DNA of 64,000 nt from JAAXKN01 sp036261625 (lineage in GTDB: Bacteria > Bacteroidota > Ignavibacteria > Ignavibacteriales > SURF-24). Both the position numbers and the translations under genes were made by a program. Location of the stretch: assembly GCA_036261625.1 (NCBI GenBank), contig DATAKL010000007.1, positions 62,001 through 126,000 on the forward strand. Direction: 5' to 3'. The notes under the pieces were generated by a model. It was given only the letters and a program-made list of their open reading frames with translations. It did not search any database and had not been told where the DNA came from. Position 1 is the first letter of the stretch. Each line of letters opens with the position of its first letter. This document shows positions 44,526 through 53,698 of this stretch, piece after piece.

Positions 44526-45785
44526 ATGCAGGCCGAAATCTTAACCATTGGGGATGAAATCCTCATTGGACAGACCATTAATACCAATGCCGCATATATA
44601 GGGGAAGAACTCACCAAAATTCAGGTTGCTGTCTCCCGTACAACTGTTATAGGCGACCTGGAAACAGCCATACTTGCCGAATTTAAGCGTGCCTTTGAAT
44701 CTAACGACATCGTAATCGTGACCGGGGGGCTTGGACCCACGCACGACGATATAACAAAGACCTGCATAGTTAATTTCTTTAATACTGAACTTGAGATGAA
44801 CGAGGATGTGCTCCAGGACGTCAGGCTTCTCTTCGAAAGACGCGGCCGCCAGATGGCAAAGATAAATGAAACCCAGGCGCTCGTGCCTAAAATTGCACGC
44901 GTCATCAGAAATACGCGCGGCACGGCTCCCGGAATGTGGATTGAAAAGGACAACAAAATTTTAGTCTCTCTGCCTGGGGTGCCCTTTGAAATGAAAGAGA
45001 TGATGGACCAGGAGGTTATCCCGGGTATCTTAAGAATCGCAGGCCCGGCAGGGGGACCGGCTATGAAAATTAAAAATCTCCTTTCAACAGGCATTGCCGA
45101 GAGTGTGCTCTTTGAACGCCTTGGCGACCTGGATGAGCTCCTGCAGGGTTCAAAACTGGCATTCCTGCCAAGCCAGTTCGGCGTTAAGATGAGAATTACG
45201 GTTGAGGAAAAAGACGAAGAGCTGGCATTGAATAAACTAAGCGGAATAGAACAGAAGATCCGTTCTCACGTCGGGCGCTACATTTACGGAATTGAAAATG
45301 ACACTCTTGAAGACGTAATTGGCCGCCTTCTGACAGAGCGCAGCCTTAGAATAGCTGTTGCCGAAAGCTGCACCGGGGGGCTGGTAAGCCACAGGATTAC
45401 AAACGTCAGCGGTTCGAGCAGCTATTTCGAACGCGCCGTGGTTTCATACAGCAACGCCGCCAAAGTGGAACTTCTTAACGTAAACGAGAACACAATTGCC
45501 CAGTACGGGGCCGTGAGCCTGGAGGTGGCCAGACAAATGGCCGAGGGAATCAAATCCGTTAGCGGTACCGATATAGGACTTTCCATTACAGGCATACTGG
45601 GTCCCGCCGGCGCAACGCGTGAAAAACCGGTTGGCCTGGTCTACATCGGAATATGCAACGAGACGCTCTGCACGGCAAAGAAATTTCAGTTCGGGGAGGG
45701 CAGAATCTTAAATAAGGACCGCGCCTCACAGGCGGCCCTCGAAATGTTAAGGCGTCACTTGCTCGGAATACCTTACGATGAATAG
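44526..45785 (+). CDS. cinA: CinA: NMN deamidase with MoCF-like domain
   Basis: 419 residues. The N-terminal MoaB/Mog-like domain has ILTIGDEILIGQTINTNAAY and VTGGLGPTHDDITK. The C-terminal amidase domain has VAESCTGGLVSHRIT near residue 280 and SITGILGPAG. In bacteria the C-domain converts NMN to NaMN in NAD recycling; the N-domain can have ADP-ribose pyrophosphatase activity. AAGGGG precedes the ATG. Its stop overlaps the start of thpR by 8 bases, and recA follows, an arrangement known in other bacteria. Confidence 0.95.
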   Translation: MQAEILTIGDEILIGQTINTNAAYIGEELTKIQVAVSRTTVIGDLETAILAEFKRAFESNDIVIVTGGLGPTHDDITKTCIVNFFNTELEMNEDVLQDVRLLFERRGRQMAKINETQALVPKIARVIRNTRGTAPGMWIEKDNKILVSLPGVPFEMKEMMDQEVIPGILRIAGPAGGPAMKIKNLLSTGIAESVLFERLGDLDELLQGSKLAFLPSQFGVKMRITVEEKDEELALNKLSGIEQKIRSHVGRYIYGIENDTLEDVIGRLLTERSLRIAVAESCTGGLVSHRITNVSGSSSYFERAVVSYSNAAKVELLNVNENTIAQYGAVSLEVARQMAEGIKSVSGTDIGLSITGILGPAGATREKPVGLVYIGICNETLCTAKKFQFGEGRILNKDRASQAALEMLRRHLLGIPYDE

Positions 45786-46320
45786 ACTTTTTATTGCATT
45801 GAAGCTGCCCGAAATGGTGGTGGATGATATAATAAAAATGAGGGATTCCTTGAATCCCGACCCCGCCGGAATGCACAAATGGGAGGACAGAAATAAGCTC
45901 CACCTGACACTGAAATTCCTGGGGGATACAGAGGAAGAAAAGACCGAAAAAGTGATAAAAATCGTGCGGAAAACCGTCTCAAAATATGAGAAAATTTTTC
46001 TTGGGTATGACCGTTTCGGCTTTTTTCTGCCCAGGATCTTTTGGTTTGGATTACGCGCTGAAAACGCACTTTTTGAGCTCGTCAAGGACATAAATAATGA
46101 CCTGGAATTACTCGGATTTGAGAAGGAAAACCGGAACTTTAAACCCCATATAACGCTTTTACGTATTAAACGAAATCTCAGCGAGGAATTTGTCTCAAGA
46201 TTCAGGAATTTCCGGGTCCCGGAGACTAAATTTTACGCACCTGAAATAGCCCTTATGAGAAGCAAACTTCTTGCGGGTGGTTCTGTTTATTCGGAAATAG
46301 AAAAGTTTAATTTAACATAA
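45778..46320 (+). CDS. thpR: RNA 2',3'-cyclic phosphodiesterase (2H family)
   Basis: 180 residues. The two H-x-T motifs of the 2H superfamily are HLTLKF near residue 42 and HITLLR near 124. MNRLFIALKLP at the start is typical of ThpR. It overlaps cinA and lies 11 bp before recA. The enzyme hydrolyses 2',3'-cyclic phosphate ends of RNA. The spacing indicates one transcript. Confidence 0.92.
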   Translation: MNRLFIALKLPEMVVDDIIKMRDSLNPDPAGMHKWEDRNKLHLTLKFLGDTEEEKTEKVIKIVRKTVSKYEKIFLGYDRFGFFLPRIFWFGLRAENALFELVKDINNDLELLGFEKENRNFKPHITLLRIKRNLSEEFVSRFRNFRVPETKFYAPEIALMRSKLLAGGSVYSEIEKFNLT

Positions 46321-46331
46321 TCGGAGAAAAA

Positions 46332-47405
46332 ATGGCTAGTGAAAAAGATGAAAAACTAAAGATACTTGGCGATTCCATTGCTGCTATTGAGAAAGCGCAT
46401 GGCAAGGGGTCCATTATGAAGTTGGGTGACGGGGTGGCAATGCCTGTGGAGTCGATTCCGACGGGTTCCATTTCACTCGATTTCGCTCTCGGCATCGGCG
46501 GTGTTCCAAGGGGCAGGATAGTTGAGATCTATGGCCCTGAATCATCCGGAAAAACCACCGTGTGTCTGCACATAATTGCAGAGGCCCAGAAAGCCGGCGG
46601 TCTGGCCGCATTTATCGATGCCGAGCATGCTCTCGACATTCAGTATGCACAGCGTCTTAATGTGGATATCCAGAACCTGCTTGTTTCCCAGCCTGATTAC
46701 GGCGAACAGGCACTCGACATAGTTGATACACTCGTCAGAAGCAATGCACTTGATGTTATCGTTATCGACTCGGTTGCGGCTCTTGTTCCGAGAGCTGAAA
46801 TCGAAGGCGAAATGGGCGATGCTCATATGGCAATGCAGGCAAGACTTATGTCGCAGGCCTTAAGAAAACTTACAGGCGCAATTGCAAGAAGCAAAACCTG
46901 TGTTATATTCACAAACCAGTTAAGAAGCAAGATAGGCATTATGTTCGGCAACCCTGAAACAACTACAGGCGGTAATGCTCTTAAATTCTATGCCTCTGTC
47001 AGGCTTGATATCAGAAGAATTTCTGCAATCAAGGATGGCAACGATGTCGTAGGAAGCCGCACAAAGGTTAAAGTGGTCAAAAGCAAGGTCGCTCCTCCCT
47101 TCAAAGAGGTGGAGTTCGATATTCTCTACAATGAGGGTATCAGCAGGACCGGCGACGCACTGGACTTGGCGGTGAACTTCGGAATCGTCAAAAAAGGCGG
47201 CGCCTGGTTTACTTACGGCGAGGACCGCTTCCAGGGAAGGGAACAGTTCAGGCAGAGACTTGTGGAAAATCCTGAACTCTATGAGAAACTTCTCACGGAC
47301 GTAAAGAAGAAACTCGGTATGATCAAGACTGAGGAACCGGAAACCGGAGCTGAGACAGAACTTGCAGAGGCAGAAACAGCACCGGTAAAAGAAAGAAAAA
47401 GATAA
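46332..47405 (+). CDS. recA: Recombinase A
   Basis: 357 residues. Walker A GPESSGKTT is at residues 68-76, with GYVDAEHALD-like FIDAEHALDIQYA and a Walker B strand VIVIDSVAALVP near 140-150. The NMFGNPETTTGGNALKFYAS region covers loops L1/L2. The acidic C-terminal tail is Glu/Thr-rich. RecA drives homologous recombination and the SOS response. GGAG precedes the ATG. A terminator separates it from recX. Confidence 0.98.
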   Translation: MASEKDEKLKILGDSIAAIEKAHGKGSIMKLGDGVAMPVESIPTGSISLDFALGIGGVPRGRIVEIYGPESSGKTTVCLHIIAEAQKAGGLAAFIDAEHALDIQYAQRLNVDIQNLLVSQPDYGEQALDIVDTLVRSNALDVIVIDSVAALVPRAEIEGEMGDAHMAMQARLMSQALRKLTGAIARSKTCVIFTNQLRSKIGIMFGNPETTTGGNALKFYASVRLDIRRISAIKDGNDVVGSRTKVKVVKSKVAPPFKEVEFDILYNEGISRTGDALDLAVNFGIVKKGGAWFTYGEDRFQGREQFRQRLVENPELYEKLLTDVKKKLGMIKTEEPETGAETELAEAETAPVKERKR

Positions 47406-47414
47406 AATAGATAA

Positions 47415-47439
47415 GGCGGCTTATGCCGCCTTTTTTTTT
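47415..47439 (+). terminator. Terminator between recA and recX
   Basis: A GGCGGC/GCCGCC 6-bp stem with a TTAT loop is followed by nine T. Read-through would allow lower recX than recA expression. Confidence 0.85.
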
Positions 47440-47455
47440 AGTGAGAGTCGGATTT

Positions 47456-48097
47456 ATGAAGATCGAAAGCATAGCTAAAATAAAAAATAACGTTAAAATC
47501 ATACTTGATAACTCTGAAAAGCTTTTCTTAAGGTATGAGGTATTCCTTAAAAACAGCCTCAGGAAGGGGGACGAGCTTACCGAAGAGGACGTCAGTAAAC
47601 TTATCAGGCAGAACCAGTTCTTTTTCGTAAAGGAATCGGCCTTCAGGTTCTTAGGACTCAGAGTCCACTCCGAAAAGGAACTGCAGAGAAAACTCTCGGC
47701 AAAGAAGTACGATAAGGAGATCATTCAGAGCGTCCTTAAGGAATTAAAGGAAAACCAGTACCTCGACGACGAGCTTTTTGCAAGGGAGTTTGCCGAAGAG
47801 AAGATAATTAAAAAAGCCTTCGGCCCCAATAAAGTTAAAGCCGAACTCCAGGCGCGCGGGGTCCCGAAGGAGATCATTGAAAAGGTTTTAGATGCAAAAG
47901 GGGGGCAGGAGACCGACTTTGAAAATGCACTCATGCTGGCCGAGAAAAAGCTTGCTTCTCTTAGCAGCAGGAATCTGGATAAAAAAAAGATCAATCAGAG
48001 GCTTTATTCATATCTTCTGTCCAAAGGATTCAGTTTTGATCTGATTAAAACCGTTGTAAACAAGATCTTAGAGCCCGAAGATGAGGAAATGGATTAA
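47456..48097 (+). CDS. recX: Regulatory protein RecX
   Basis: ATG 47456 is chosen because the earlier in-frame ATG 47423 lies inside the terminator loop. The 213-residue protein is all-helical with repeated RecX motifs: FRFLGLRVHSEKELQRKL near residue 65, YLDDELFAREFAEEKI near 110 and GPNKVKAELQARGVPKEII near 130. RecX caps RecA filaments and limits them. It follows recA directly, the usual order, with an intervening terminator that should reduce its expression. Confidence 0.9.
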   Translation: MKIESIAKIKNNVKIILDNSEKLFLRYEVFLKNSLRKGDELTEEDVSKLIRQNQFFFVKESAFRFLGLRVHSEKELQRKLSAKKYDKEIIQSVLKELKENQYLDDELFAREFAEEKIIKKAFGPNKVKAELQARGVPKEIIEKVLDAKGGQETDFENALMLAEKKLASLSSRNLDKKKINQRLYSYLLSKGFSFDLIKTVVNKILEPEDEEMD

Positions 48098-48209
48098 CCT
48101 TGGGAATAAAACAGTTCGGGTATTAATCCTGCATTTCATTTATTAACAAGGTTGCATATCTTTACGCCATTTAATAATTTTATATACTATTTAAAAAATA
48201 TTATTGATT

Positions 48210-49379
48210 ATGGAAAAATTTACCGGCGTTGATTACTTAAATATTGACAGTCTCTACAGTGAGGATGAACTGCTTGTCCGTGACACGGTAAGGGAGTTTG
48301 TTTCCGGTGAAATAATTCCGATAATTGAACAATACAACCGCAAAGGGGAATTTCCCCGGCACCTAATCCCGAAGATGGGGGAACTGGGACTCTTCGGCAG
48401 CACACTCCCGCAGAAGTACGGCTGTGCAGAGATGAACAACACAGCCTACGGACTTTTAATGCAGGAGCTTGAACGGGGCGACAGCGGAATCCGCAGTTTT
48501 GCCTCCGTACAGAGCGCTCTTGTAATGTACCCTATTTTTACCTTCGGAAGTGAAGAGCATAAAGCTGAATGGCTTCCGAAACTTGCCTCGGCTGAAAAGA
48601 TCGGATGTTTCGGCCTTACCGAGCCCGACTTCGGGTCAAACCCCGGGGGTATGGTAACAAAAGCCGAAAAAACAGACGGGGGCTACAGGTTAAATGGTGC
48701 CAAGATGTGGATTACAAACGGCACAATTGCTGATGTTGCAGTTGTATGGGCCAAGCTTGACGGCGTAGTTAACGGATTCCTGGTTGAAAAAGGGGCAAAG
48801 GGCTTTTCCGCCCCTGAAATGAAGGGGAAGCATTCCCTTAGAGCTTCAGTTACTTCTGAACTCATATTTCAGGATGTTTTTGTTCCGGAGGAGATGAGAC
48901 TGCCGAATACCTCGGGACTTAAAAGCGCTCTTATGTGCCTTAATCAGGCGCGCTACGGCATTGCCTGGGGAGTAGTGGGGGCAATGATGGCCTGCTATGA
49001 AACCGCATTAAATTATGCCAAATCGAGAATTCAGTTCAGTAAGCCTATTGCTGCTTACCAGATGACGCAGGAAAAACTGGTCTATATGCTCAGTGAAATT
49101 ACAAAGGCCCAGCTCTTAAATTACCGCATGGGGCGAATGAAAGACGAGGGCACACTTAAACATACACATGTTTCGCTTGCCAAGAGAAACAACTGCGAAA
49201 AGGCGCTGGAAATTGCACGCATCGCAAGAGAAATACTCGGGGCTAACGGGATACTCGATGAATATCCTGTAATGAGGCACGAGGCAAACCTAGAGTCGGT
49301 AAAGACTTACGAGGGAACGCATGAGATGCATACGCTCATAGTGGGGGAAGACATAACCGGTTATCCGGCTTTTGAATAA
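48210..49379 (+). CDS. Acyl-CoA dehydrogenase, glutaryl-CoA dehydrogenase type
   Basis: ATG 48210 is chosen over the TTG at 48204. 389 residues of acyl-CoA dehydrogenase fold. SFASVQSALVMYPI, GCFGLTEPDFGSNPGGM, KMWITNG and the C-terminal KTYEGTHEMH (catalytic Glu near residue 367) closely follow glutaryl-CoA dehydrogenases, which oxidise and decarboxylate glutaryl-CoA in lysine/tryptophan degradation. The decarboxylase role is inferred from likeness only. It stands between recX and guaB with its own terminator. FAD and an electron-transfer flavoprotein would be needed. Confidence 0.85.
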   Translation: MEKFTGVDYLNIDSLYSEDELLVRDTVREFVSGEIIPIIEQYNRKGEFPRHLIPKMGELGLFGSTLPQKYGCAEMNNTAYGLLMQELERGDSGIRSFASVQSALVMYPIFTFGSEEHKAEWLPKLASAEKIGCFGLTEPDFGSNPGGMVTKAEKTDGGYRLNGAKMWITNGTIADVAVVWAKLDGVVNGFLVEKGAKGFSAPEMKGKHSLRASVTSELIFQDVFVPEEMRLPNTSGLKSALMCLNQARYGIAWGVVGAMMACYETALNYAKSRIQFSKPIAAYQMTQEKLVYMLSEITKAQLLNYRMGRMKDEGTLKHTHVSLAKRNNCEKALEIARIAREILGANGILDEYPVMRHEANLESVKTYEGTHEMHTLIVGEDITGYPAFE

Positions 49380-49394
49380 ATATACCTGCACGTG

Positions 49395-49422
49395 TCCGCT
49401 TTAGTAGAGGCGGATTTTTTTT
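49395..49422 (+). terminator. Terminator after the acyl-CoA dehydrogenase
   Basis: TCCGC (49395-49399) pairs with GCGGA (49410-49414), with a further weak pair, followed by eight T. The guaB frame starts downstream at 49440. Confidence 0.7.
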
Positions 49423-49439
49423 ATAAAATTGAGGACTAT

Positions 49440-50906
49440 ATGAATACAAATAAAGTAATAAATGATGGACTTACCTTTGACGATATACTTCTTATTCCGG
49501 CTAAATCATCAGTTCTTCCAAGAGAGGTGGATTTAACTGCCAGACTTACCCCGGAAATCACACTGAATATACCTTTTATTTCAGCCGCGATGGATACGGT
49601 TACAGAATCTAAAATGGCAATTGCCATGGCTGTACAGGGCGGAATAGGAATCATACACAAGAATATGTCTATTGAACGCCAGGCAGAGGAAATCGACCTC
49701 GTCAAGCGCTCTGAAAGCGGGATGATACTTAAACCTATTACTTTGGATTCTGAAAAAACAGTCGAGGATGCACTTCTTCTTATGAACAAGTACCATATCT
49801 CGGGTATTCCAATTGTGGATGGTGCAGGCAAACTAATCGGAATTCTTACCAACCGCGATCTCAGATTTGAACCTAACGTCAACCTGAAGGTAAGGGACGT
49901 TATGACAAAGGAAAACCTTATCACCGCTCCGGTTGGAACCGATCTTACAAAAGCCGAAAAGATTCTTCAGCAATACAAAATTGAAAAACTTCCTATAGTG
50001 GATAAGGACGGGCTCTTAAAAGGGCTTATTACATTTAAGGATATTCAGAAGAAGAAAAAGTATCCTCTTGCAAGCAAGGACGAGCACGGACGCCTGAGGG
50101 TTGGCGGCGGCGTGGGAGTTACTCACGACACAATCGAAAGAGCCGAGGCGCTCCTTAAGGCCGGAGCAGACGTCATTGTAGTTGATACAGCGCACGGACA
50201 TTCGATGGGTGTAATTAAGACCATTAAAGAGCTGAGGAAAAAGTTTAAGGATGCACAGCTTATTGCTGGCAACATTATTTCGGCCGAGGCCGCACACGAC
50301 CTGATTGATGCCGGCGTTAACGCTGTTAAGGTCGGCATCGGAGCAGGAAGTATCTGTACAACACGCGTTATTGCAGGCGTCGGCGTGCCGCAGGTCTCGG
50401 CAGTCATGAACGTTTATAAAGAGACTTCCAAAAGAGGAATTCCTTTAATTGCCGACGGAGGCATCAAGCAGACCGGAGATGTTCCAAAGGCAATTGCTGC
50501 CGGAGCAGATACCGTAATGATAGGCGGCATGTTCGCAGGCGTTGCTGAAACGCCGGGCGACACGGTGCTCTTTGAAGGCAGAAGCTTCAAGGTTTACAGG
50601 GGAATGGGTTCACTTGGAGCAATGAAAAAAGGCAGCAGCGACCGCTACTTCCAGGATATGGAAGAGGACATTAAGAAACTCGTGCCCGAAGGAGTCGAGG
50701 GCCGTGTGCCTTTCAAGGGACCTCTTTCAGAAACCATTTATCAGTTTATCGGGGGTCTTAGAGCCGCAATGGGCTACTGCGGAACAAAAAATATCGAAGA
50801 GATGAAGGAAAAAGCCCAGTTCATGAAAATGTCACTTGCGGGTCTGAGGGAAAGCCATCCACATGATGTTATTATTACAGATGAGGCTCCGAACTACCAT
50901 TCCTAG
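49440..50906 (+). CDS. guaB: Inosine-5'-monophosphate dehydrogenase
   Basis: ATG 49440 follows GAGGA and is preferred to the open frame back to 49392, which runs through a terminator. 488 residues: DGLTFDDILL at the N-terminus, two CBS domains at about 95-210, and the catalytic barrel with KVGIGAGSICTTR (loop Cys near 305), IADGGI and GMGSLGAM. GuaB oxidises IMP to XMP with NAD for GMP synthesis. Confidence 0.97.
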   Translation: MNTNKVINDGLTFDDILLIPAKSSVLPREVDLTARLTPEITLNIPFISAAMDTVTESKMAIAMAVQGGIGIIHKNMSIERQAEEIDLVKRSESGMILKPITLDSEKTVEDALLLMNKYHISGIPIVDGAGKLIGILTNRDLRFEPNVNLKVRDVMTKENLITAPVGTDLTKAEKILQQYKIEKLPIVDKDGLLKGLITFKDIQKKKKYPLASKDEHGRLRVGGGVGVTHDTIERAEALLKAGADVIVVDTAHGHSMGVIKTIKELRKKFKDAQLIAGNIISAEAAHDLIDAGVNAVKVGIGAGSICTTRVIAGVGVPQVSAVMNVYKETSKRGIPLIADGGIKQTGDVPKAIAAGADTVMIGGMFAGVAETPGDTVLFEGRSFKVYRGMGSLGAMKKGSSDRYFQDMEEDIKKLVPEGVEGRVPFKGPLSETIYQFIGGLRAAMGYCGTKNIEEMKEKAQFMKMSLAGLRESHPHDVIITDEAPNYHS

Positions 50907-50970
50907 CCGTTATCTCACTGTGGTAAAGGTTAAAAGGGCCGGCTTTCAAAAATAGAATTTACAGGTAAAA

Positions 50971-52251
50971 ATGTTCAAAGTACTCGTTATTGCATATTAT
51001 TTTCCTCCCATGGGCTTAAGCGGCGTCCAGAGGACACTTAAGTTCGTTAAGTACATGAAAAAGTACAACTGGGAGCCTACAGTTCTTACGACCGGAAATA
51101 CCGGATATTTTGCGCACGACATGTCGCTTATGAATGAGTGCGAAAATGCCGGCATCAGAGTGGTGCGTACAGAAGGGCTGGATCCCTATTCCATGATGGC
51201 CAAGTATAAAACCATCAAGATGCCTCCGGAATGGATAAGAAAGATGCTCAGCCGCCTGAGCAAGACTTTCTTTATACCTGATAATAAGATCTTCTGGTCG
51301 AAGAAGGCTTATCAGGTTGCACATGACTTGCTGGAAAAAGAAAAGTTCGACATAATTTTTGTTACTATTCCTCCTTTTTCTGCCTTCAGCATGGCTTCGC
51401 GCCTGAGCAGGGAGTTTGATGTATCGCTTTTTGTGGATTACAGGGATCTCTGGACGGGCAACCAGTTTGAGTTCCATCTGACCCCTATGCACAGGTATAT
51501 CCATAAGAGAATGGAATATAAGGCGCTTAAGATTGCCGATAAGGTAATTGCCGTAAACAGGAAGGTAAAGGAAAAACTCCTTAATACTTTTCCTTTCCTC
51601 ACATTTGAGGATGTTATCATTCTGCCTCACGGCTATGACGAGGAGGATTTCCTCGACGTAAAACCTGTTCCCAAGGAAAACAACAAGCTCAGGCTTACGC
51701 ACGCTGGCATTTTCTACGAGTATGTTACGCCTAAGTACCTGCTCAAGGCTTTTAAGAAACTTTCAGAGGAAAGACCCGACATTGCACAGAATTTTGAGCT
51801 CCAGTTCTTAGGGCACCTGAGAAAGGAAAACATAAATCTTATCAATAAACTGGGGCTCCAGCCTTACGTAAAGAACCTCGGCTACCTGGACCACAGGGAA
51901 ACAATAAGAAGAATCGTTTCAAGCGACGTCCTTTGGCTCATGATCGGCAAGAAAAACAGCGCCGATGCCCATACGCCGGGTAAACTCTTCGAGTACTTCG
52001 GTACACGCAAGCCTGTTCTGGCATGCCTTCCTGATGGCGCTGCAAAAATGGCAGCCCAGGAATACGGCGCAGCATTTATAACCGAGCCTGATAACATTGA
52101 ACAGATCAAGCAGGCGCTCCTTAAGATTCACAGCCTTTACAGGGCGGGACAGCTCCCGAAGCCGAATGAAGATTTTATTCAGAAACACAGGCGCGAACTG
52201 TTTACTGAACAGCTGACAAAGAGTTTCCAATTTTACCTGAGGGCCCTCTAA
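50971..52251 (+). CDS. Glycosyltransferase family 4-like
   Basis: 426 residues, GT-B fold. The N-terminal donor/acceptor lobe begins VIAYYFPPMGLSGVQRTLKF and contains FVDYRDLWTGNQ; the C-terminal lobe has HAGIFYEYVTPKYLLKAF, GYLDHRETIRRI and DAHTPGKLFEYFG near residue 345. The EYFGTRKPVLA stretch binds the nucleotide sugar. It should transfer a sugar to an envelope glycan; the acceptor is unknown. It lies 64 bp after guaB and 1 bp before purD, so it is probably co-transcribed with purine genes, an odd pairing. Confidence 0.88.
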   Translation: MFKVLVIAYYFPPMGLSGVQRTLKFVKYMKKYNWEPTVLTTGNTGYFAHDMSLMNECENAGIRVVRTEGLDPYSMMAKYKTIKMPPEWIRKMLSRLSKTFFIPDNKIFWSKKAYQVAHDLLEKEKFDIIFVTIPPFSAFSMASRLSREFDVSLFVDYRDLWTGNQFEFHLTPMHRYIHKRMEYKALKIADKVIAVNRKVKEKLLNTFPFLTFEDVIILPHGYDEEDFLDVKPVPKENNKLRLTHAGIFYEYVTPKYLLKAFKKLSEERPDIAQNFELQFLGHLRKENINLINKLGLQPYVKNLGYLDHRETIRRIVSSDVLWLMIGKKNSADAHTPGKLFEYFGTRKPVLACLPDGAAKMAAQEYGAAFITEPDNIEQIKQALLKIHSLYRAGQLPKPNEDFIQKHRRELFTEQLTKSFQFYLRAL

Positions 52252-52252
52252 T

Positions 52253-53536
52253 ATGAACGTGGTTGTTATAGGTTCGGGCGGACGTGAACACGCCATTGCA
52301 TATAAAATTAAGGAAAGTAAAGAGCTTAAGGACTTATTTATCATACCGGGGAATCCCGGCACTGAAACTCTGGGGACAAATGTTTCTCTTAACGTTTCAT
52401 CGCAGAAAGAGGTTCTGGACTTCTGCAGAGCCAACTCGGTGGATCTGGTTGTTGTTGGCGCTGAGGTGCCTTTAATGGAAGGACTTGCCGACACGCTGCG
52501 TAAAGGGGGAATTAACGTCTTCGGACCTGATGCTTTAGCGGCAGAAATTGAAGGCGACAAGGCATTCGCAAAGAACTTCATGAAAAAGTATAACATCCCT
52601 ACAGCAGGCTTTGTCGTTTTCGATAAGAAGGATATCAGAGAAGCTAAAACTTACCTGGATAAAGTGACTTTTCCTGTAGTTGTAAAAGCCTGCGGGCTTG
52701 CAGCCGGAAAAGGGGTCTTAATCTGCACAAGCAGGACTGAGGCTGAGGATGCACTTAAGGAATGCTTTGAAACTTCCTCCTTCGGGCATGCCGGCGACAG
52801 GATTGTAATTGAGGAATTTATGACGGGCCCTGAGGCTTCAGTCTTTGCCATTACTGACGGCGAAAACTACATCTGCCTGCCTGCGGCACAGGACCATAAG
52901 AGAATAGGGGATAACGACACCGGCAAAAATACTGGCGGAATGGGTGCATATGCACCGGCTCCTGTTGTAACGCCCGAAATACAAGAGGAAATTGAAAAGA
53001 AAATTGTAGAGCCTGTCTTAAAAGGAATGAAAGAGGAAGGACGCACTTTCTCCGGATGCCTTTACTGCGGACTTATGCTGACCGAAGAAGGACCTAAAGT
53101 AGTTGAATTTAACTGCCGCTTCGGCGACCCTGAAACTCAGGCAGTGCTTCCTGTATTGGAAGGGGACTTCTTGAGGCTCCTTTATTCTGCCGCAACGGGC
53201 GGACTGGATAAAAATGCCGTCAGGTATTCAGGCGGCTCTGCCGTGTGCGTTGTTGCTGCATCCAAGGGATACCCGGAAACTTTCCAGAAGGGTTTTGAAG
53301 TTTCAGGACTGGAGATAAAGGAAAAGGGAATTATTGTCTTCCAGGCCGGGACTAAGAAAGACGGGGGCAAAATTGTAACTAACGGCGGAAGAGTCCTGGG
53401 CGTTACGGCTGTTCTGGATCAGAACGACCTTAAGGCATGCAAAGAAAAGGCTTACGAGGCTTTGAAGAAAATCCATTTCGAAAATATCTACTATAGAACG
53501 GATATTGCAGATAAGGGAATTAAGCAGACCATCTGA
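52253..53536 (+). CDS. purD: Phosphoribosylamine-glycine ligase
   Basis: 427 residues with the GARS N-domain (VVIGSGGREHAIAYKI), the ATP-grasp domain (KACGLAAGKGVLI near residue 143, EEFMTGPEASVFAITDG), and EFNCRFGDPETQ carrying the metal-binding acids. PurD joins glycine to phosphoribosylamine in purine synthesis. It starts one base after the glycosyltransferase stop and has a strong terminator. Confidence 0.97.
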   Translation: MNVVVIGSGGREHAIAYKIKESKELKDLFIIPGNPGTETLGTNVSLNVSSQKEVLDFCRANSVDLVVVGAEVPLMEGLADTLRKGGINVFGPDALAAEIEGDKAFAKNFMKKYNIPTAGFVVFDKKDIREAKTYLDKVTFPVVVKACGLAAGKGVLICTSRTEAEDALKECFETSSFGHAGDRIVIEEFMTGPEASVFAITDGENYICLPAAQDHKRIGDNDTGKNTGGMGAYAPAPVVTPEIQEEIEKKIVEPVLKGMKEEGRTFSGCLYCGLMLTEEGPKVVEFNCRFGDPETQAVLPVLEGDFLRLLYSAATGGLDKNAVRYSGGSAVCVVAASKGYPETFQKGFEVSGLEIKEKGIIVFQAGTKKDGGKIVTNGGRVLGVTAVLDQNDLKACKEKAYEALKKIHFENIYYRTDIADKGIKQTI

Positions 53537-53561
53537 TAATGCCAGAAAAAAACTGAAGTTT

Positions 53562-53599
53562 AAGGGACAGGAAATCGTAAGTTTTCTGTCCCTTTTTTT
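53562..53599 (+). terminator. Terminator after purD
   Basis: AGGGACAGGAAA pairs with TTTTCTGTCCCT (12 bp with one G-T pair) followed by six T. Confidence 0.88.
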
Positions 53600-53698
53600 G
53601 TTTTAAAAACGGCAAGACGGCCCCGGTATATAGAAATTTATTCAGATTCTGTTTAAGTTTCACCCGCACACAATTATTGTTTTTAGTGAGATATTAAG

